From Fischerella sp. (lineage in GTDB: Bacteria > Cyanobacteriota > Cyanobacteriia > Cyanobacteriales > Nostocaceae): a DNA stretch of 8,301 nt. The stretch lies in NCBI GenBank assembly GCA_026419705.1, contig JANZYY010000208.1:1-8301 (forward strand). The letters are read 5' to 3'. Within the stretch, counting starts at the first letter, position 1; each line of letters begins with the position of its first letter. Under the pieces are notes generated by a model, which did no database searches, had not been told where the DNA came from, and saw only the letters and a program-made list of their open reading frames with translations. Made by a program: the position numbers and the translations under genes. Shown here piece after piece: positions 5,097-8,301 of this stretch.

Positions 5097-7208
5097 ATGA
5101 CTTCCCGAATTCGCTATTTAATGTGTCCGCCCGACCACTACGATGTGGACTATGTAATTAATCCCTGGATGGAGGGGAATATTCACAAGTCATCGCGCGA
5201 TCGCGCTGTGGAACAGTGGCAGAAACTTTACCATATCCTCAAAGAACACGCAATTGTAGAGCTAGTACCACCCCAAATAGGCTGGCCTGATATGGTATTT
5301 ACGGCAAATGCTGGTTTAGTTTTGGGGGATACGGTCGTTCTCAGCCGCTTTTTACATAAAGAGCGTCAAGGAGAAGAACCGTATTTTAAGCAGTGGTTTG
5401 AAGAAAATGGTTACAAAGTCTATGAACTGCCAAAGGATCTGCCGTTTGAAGGTGCGGGAGACGCACTGCTAGATCGGGAAGGACGTTGGCTATGGGCGGG
5501 ATACGGCTTTCGCTCAGAATTAGATTCTCATCCCTATCTAGCAAAATGGCTGGATATCGAGGTGTTATCCCTGCGGTTGATAGATGAGCGTTTCTATCAT
5601 TTAGATACTTGCTTTTGTCCATTAACAGATGGCTATTTGCTTTACTATCCTGCGGCTTTTGATTCCTACTCCAACCGTTTAATTGAAATGCGAGTAGCAC
5701 CAGAAAAGCGGATAGTAGTTACCGAGGCTGATGCAGTGAACTTCGCCTGCAATGCGGTGAATGTGGATCGCACTATTATATTGAACAAGGCTAGCGATGT
5801 ACTGAAAGCGCGTTTGACCGAGATTGGTTTTCAAGTCATTGAAACGCCGCTCACAGAATTTCTCAAAGCCGGTGGTGCGGCGAAATGTCTAACACTGCGG
5901 GTAACAGAACCAGTCAGAGAAGAAGTTCACGCCAATGCACCGGTTGAAAGTCGTGTGATTCGCATGCAAGGACACCTGCTCGACGCCGGCTTAATTAACC
6001 GCGCTTTGGATTTGGTTGTAGACAATGGCGGTAGCTTCCAAGTTCTGAACTTTCAATTGGGAGAACAGCGACAAAGTACTTCCACAGCAGAGGTGAAGAT
6101 ATCCGCACCTTCCCACGAGGTGATGGAGGAAATCATCTCGCAATTAATTGATTTGGGTGCGGTAGATTTGCCCCAAGACGAACGGGATGCCAAGCTGGAA
6201 CCTGTTACTATAGCTGGTGTCGCTCCCGATGATTTTTACGTTAGCACGATTTATCCTACCGAAGTGCGAGTCAATGGTGAGTGGATAAAGGTGCAAAATC
6301 AACGCATGGATGCAGCGATCGCTATTTCCCAAACTCCCCAAGGGTTTGTAGCGCGGTGTAAAATCTTGCGCGATTTAGAAGTAGGCGATCGAGTCGTTGT
6401 CGATGTGCAAGGTATCCGCACCATCCGCAAACCAGAGTCGCGGGAAAAACGCAATGCTGAGGAATTTAGCTTTATGTCAGCAGGAGTTTCCAGCGAACGA
6501 CGTGTGGAATTGGTTGTTGAGCAAGTGGCTTGGGAATTACGTAAAATCCGCGATGCGGGGGGTAAAGTAGTTGTCACAGCCGGCCCGGTGGTGATTCACA
6601 CGGGCGGCGGCGAACACTTGTCGCGACTAATTCGTGAAGGATACGTGCAGGTGCTGTTGGGAGGAAATGCGATCGCCGTTCACGATATTGAGCAAGCGAT
6701 TATGGGTACTTCCCTCGGTGTCGATATGAAGCGAGGCGTCGCAGTACGCGGCGGACACCGCCACCACCTCAAGGTAATTAACACCATCCGGCGTTACGGT
6801 AGCATTGCTAAAGCCGTGGAAGCCGGAGTCATTCAAAGTGGGGTAATGTATGAGTGTGTCAAGAATAACGTACCTTTCTGCCTCGCTGGTTCGATTCGTG
6901 ATGATGGACCCTTACCTGATACCGAAATGGATTTGATTAAAGCGCAAACAAGATACGCCGAACTACTCAAAGGTGCGGAGATGATTTTGATGCTGTCATC
7001 GATGCTGCACTCAATTGGTGTAGGCAATATGACGCCTGCGGGTGTGAAGATGGTGTGTGTTGATATCAACCCAGCAGTGGTGACGAAGTTAAGCGATCGG
7101 GGTTCGATAGAATCGCTCGGTGTCGTGACAGATGTAGGGTTGTTCCTGAGTATGTTGGTACAGCAGTTGGATAAATTGACGAGTCCGTATACTGTCAAGG
7201 CGGGATAG
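5097..7208 (+). CDS. agrE: Bifunctional arginine dihydrolase / ornithine cyclodeaminase (AgrE/ArgZ)
   Basis: A cytosolic enzyme of arginine catabolism. The N-terminal half (about 1-270) is a guanidino-group-modifying fold that converts arginine to ornithine, CO2 and two ammonia without free citrulline. It shows INPW (21-24), FTANAG (68-73, Asn71), FEGAGD (117-122, Glu118), His168-Leu-Asp170 and the nucleophile Cys264 in GGAAKCLTLR. The C-terminal half (about 285-700) is the LOR/SDH-type region with a nucleotide-binding part (VVTAGPVVIHTGGGEH, 492-507; VCVDINPAVV, 653-662). In Anabaena AgrE this half makes proline and ammonia from ornithine. At 703 residues it equals the Anabaena protein as I recall it, and all key residues are present. 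I use ATG 5097, which gives the family N-terminus MTSRIRYLMCPPDHY. A GTG at 5085 would add four residues and is closer to the AAGG at 5077-5080. It is followed by an intrinsic terminator, so it is probably monocistronic. Cyanophycin-derived arginine is a likely substrate source. Confidence 0.96.
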   Translation: MTSRIRYLMCPPDHYDVDYVINPWMEGNIHKSSRDRAVEQWQKLYHILKEHAIVELVPPQIGWPDMVFTANAGLVLGDTVVLSRFLHKERQGEEPYFKQWFEENGYKVYELPKDLPFEGAGDALLDREGRWLWAGYGFRSELDSHPYLAKWLDIEVLSLRLIDERFYHLDTCFCPLTDGYLLYYPAAFDSYSNRLIEMRVAPEKRIVVTEADAVNFACNAVNVDRTIILNKASDVLKARLTEIGFQVIETPLTEFLKAGGAAKCLTLRVTEPVREEVHANAPVESRVIRMQGHLLDAGLINRALDLVVDNGGSFQVLNFQLGEQRQSTSTAEVKISAPSHEVMEEIISQLIDLGAVDLPQDERDAKLEPVTIAGVAPDDFYVSTIYPTEVRVNGEWIKVQNQRMDAAIAISQTPQGFVARCKILRDLEVGDRVVVDVQGIRTIRKPESREKRNAEEFSFMSAGVSSERRVELVVEQVAWELRKIRDAGGKVVVTAGPVVIHTGGGEHLSRLIREGYVQVLLGGNAIAVHDIEQAIMGTSLGVDMKRGVAVRGGHRHHLKVINTIRRYGSIAKAVEAGVIQSGVMYECVKNNVPFCLAGSIRDDGPLPDTEMDLIKAQTRYAELLKGAEMILMLSSMLHSIGVGNMTPAGVKMVCVDINPAVVTKLSDRGSIESLGVVTDVGLFLSMLVQQLDKLTSPYTVKAG

Positions 7209-7256
7209 GAAATTAGAAATAAGGTGTTTCTTTAACCTTTCCCCTATTTTTGATTC

Positions 7257-7285
7257 AGGGTGAGCATTGCTCGCCCTCATTTTTT
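7257..7285 (+). terminator. Intrinsic terminator of agrE
   Basis: AGGGTGAGC (7257-7265) pairs over nine positions with GCTCGCCCT (7269-7277), with one G-U pair and a 3-base ATT loop. Six T residues follow at 7280-7285. The hairpin begins 48 bases after the agrE stop and should end its transcript, separating it from the DUF2085 gene. Confidence 0.85.
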
Positions 7286-7394
7286 AGGATTTTCGTAGGG
7301 GGATCGGGCATAGAAAAAATCAGTACTTCAATGACCAACGAGCAATGACTAGTACTCCACCAAACCAAAATTGCTGGGTAAGTATTGTTTGTAG

Positions 7395-7412
7395 TTAGCG
7401 CTGAAGCGCTAA
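7395..7412. repeat. Perfect small palindrome, probable dispersed repeat
   Basis: TTAGCGCT (7395-7402) and AGCGCTAA (7405-7412) are perfectly complementary around a GA spacer. They are preceded by GTTTGTAG, a context I associate with a dispersed intergenic repeat of filamentous cyanobacteria. It lies in the 201 bases between the agrE terminator and the DUF2085 start, where I see no gene and no convincing promoter. Confidence 0.5.
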
Positions 7413-7486
7413 GATTTGTTAAGTTTTATGATAATGGTGAATCATGAAACCAACCACATAGACGCGCAAAGGAAACAAAGGTAGAG

Positions 7487-8023
7487 ATGATACAAGGAGC
7501 AGCTTCCAAAACACAGTTACAAATTCGTTGGGTAAGTTTGATCGCAGACTTCCTATTGGCGGGGATGGTAGTAGGGCCAGTTGCTGCTCCTTTTCTTGCC
7601 GCATCCAAGTTGCCAATCTTACCTATGATTGCAGATATCATTTATTTCATGGGTCGTCACGTGTGTCCGCAACCGCAAATGGGGATAGTTTTGGCAGCAC
7701 CGTTTATTATGGCTGTGTGTATGCGTTGTTACGGTACGGTGGTGGGTTTGCTGCTGACCAGGTTACTGTATGGCGTGACCACAGGTAAGGGTAATTACTG
7801 GTTGCATCAGTATGGTTGGAGTGGGGCGGCGCTTGCTAGTGTGTTGATGATGGCTTATGCATTGGAATTGGCAGCGGAGGTTTTGGAGTGGTGGAGTTTT
7901 AATAATTATGTTGTGACTTTGTTTGGGTTGGTTACAGGTTTGGCTTGGGGGTTATTCACTATGCCGATACTGCATGGTTCTAGACTCCTGAGTGTTGATA
8001 TATACGCGAGAGAAAGTCTCTAA
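7487..8023 (+). CDS. DUF2085 membrane protein
   Basis: A 178-residue integral membrane protein with about four hydrophobic helices (about 16-38, 68-95, 113-133, 140-160). The DUF2085 pattern is visible: GRHVCPQP (56-63) followed by CMRCYG (78-83), that is, a conserved Cys and then CxRCxG at the start of a helix. Cys60, Cys78 and Cys81 with His58 could bind a metal ion or form disulfides, but no member has a function that I know of. The ATG at 7487 has AAAGG (7477-7481) five bases upstream. It follows agrE on the same strand but is separated from it by a terminator and 278 bases, so it has its own promoter. It converges with the ankyrin gene to the right. Confidence 0.82.
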   Translation: MIQGAASKTQLQIRWVSLIADFLLAGMVVGPVAAPFLAASKLPILPMIADIIYFMGRHVCPQPQMGIVLAAPFIMAVCMRCYGTVVGLLLTRLLYGVTTGKGNYWLHQYGWSGAALASVLMMAYALELAAEVLEWWSFNNYVVTLFGLVTGLAWGLFTMPILHGSRLLSVDIYARESL

Positions 8024-8085
8024 TTTTTATCTGGGAAAAATCATATAAATTGGTACGGATTTGCCTATAATGGTAGCGTTTAAAA

Positions 8086-8121
8086 ACGCAGAGGTTCGCA
8101 AAGTTAACGCGGAGGTTCGCA
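8086..8121. repeat. Short direct repeat between convergent genes
   Basis: ACGCAGAGGTTCGCA (8086-8100) and ACGCGGAGGTTCGCA (8107-8121) differ at one position and are spaced 21 bases apart. They lie in the 131-base gap between the convergent DUF2085 and ankyrin genes. The motif resembles dispersed direct repeats of filamentous cyanobacteria. No terminator is obvious here. Confidence 0.55.
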
Positions 8122-8154
8122 CAGCATTTCAAGACAGCTAGGAGTATTAAATAT

Positions 8155-8282
8155 TTATTCCTGTGCACCTACCGCCTGCAACTGCTGCACCACATCTGTA
8201 TAGCCATTAAACTCTGCTAGCATCAAAGCTGTATAGCCACCTTGATTTTTCAAATTTACATCCGCCCCTGCTTGCAGTAGCA
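8155..8282 (-). CDS. Ankyrin-repeat protein, C-terminal end only
   Basis: The last 41 codons and TAA stop of a minus-strand gene that runs off the right edge. The peptide starts LLQAGADVNLKNQGGYTALM, continues with LAEFNGYTDVV (21-31) and ends QLQAVGAQE. It contains the end of one ankyrin unit (LLQAGADVN) and one nearly full unit (GGYTALMLAEFNGYTDVVQQLQAVGA) matching the G-TPLHLA--GH--VV--LL--GA pattern. Ankyrin repeats bind other proteins; nothing more about its job can be said from the tail. The true genomic sequence ends at about 8282 because the following 19 bases are adapter, so the rest of the gene must be on another contig. Confidence 0.85.
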
Positions 8283-8301
8283 CTGTCTCTTATACACATC
8301 T
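8283..8301. other. Nextera/Tn5 mosaic-end adapter (not genomic)
   Basis: CTGTCTCTTATACACATCT, the last 19 bases of the window, is exactly the hyperactive Tn5 mosaic end used in tagmentation libraries. It differs from the natural IS50 outer and inner ends and sits flush with the sequence edge, so it is untrimmed sequencing adapter and should be removed. Confidence 0.96.

Noticed and set aside
6144..7280. Several minus-strand open frames of 63-121 codons opposite agrE
   Set aside because: They are antisense shadows of a highly conserved gene, with no ribosome sites or recognisable protein features.
8283..8301. End of a natural Tn5/IS50 element
   Set aside because: The sequence is the engineered mosaic end, not the native outer or inner end, and it sits exactly at the contig edge with no element sequence.

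Overview
The window looks like the end of a draft contig from a filamentous, probably heterocyst-forming cyanobacterium (Nostoc/Anabaena/Scytonema-like). Four things point this way. The octamer GCGATCGC (HIP1) occurs at least nine times (325, 469, 1421, 2566, 2668, 3761, 5197, 6315, 6669). There are heptamer tandem repeats and small palindromic repeats between genes. One gene encodes a 703-residue AgrE/ArgZ-type arginine dihydrolase, the same length I recall for the Anabaena protein. One gene encodes a cyanobacteriochrome-like GAF domain.

Layout. Positions 66-4775 are all on the minus strand. In transcription order they hold a stand-alone GAF protein (4775-4209), a ribonuclease D-like DEDDy exonuclease (3925-3005), a TPR lipoprotein (2900-2064), and a sodium:solute symporter pair: a DUF4212 small subunit (2013-1750) and a VC_2705-type large subunit (1750-66). 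The large subunit is broken by a one-base frameshift near 983-985. A roughly 320-base divergent intergenic region (4776-5096) carries repeats, a perfect inverted repeat and a good NtcA-type site. It precedes agrE on the plus strand (5097-7208), which ends at a clear intrinsic terminator (7257-7285). A DUF2085 membrane protein follows on the plus strand (7487-8023). The 3' end of an ankyrin-repeat gene (8282-8155, minus) runs off the right edge.

The last 19 bases (8283-8301) are exactly the Tn5 mosaic-end sequence of Nextera-type libraries. They are sequencing adapter, not genome, so the window ends at an untrimmed contig edge and the ankyrin gene is cut by it.

How the parts fit. AgrE turns arginine into ornithine and ammonia in its N-terminal half and ornithine into proline in its C-terminal half, a nitrogen-remobilising route for arginine and cyanophycin. 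A candidate NtcA box upstream would tie it to nitrogen status. The symporter subunits overlap by one base and are clearly one unit. The TPR lipoprotein lies 50 bases upstream on the same strand and may be co-transcribed. I see no wholly new multi-gene system. The points most worth checking are the stand-alone dual-cysteine GAF protein, the candidate NtcA control of agrE, the symporter frameshift and the adapter contamination.
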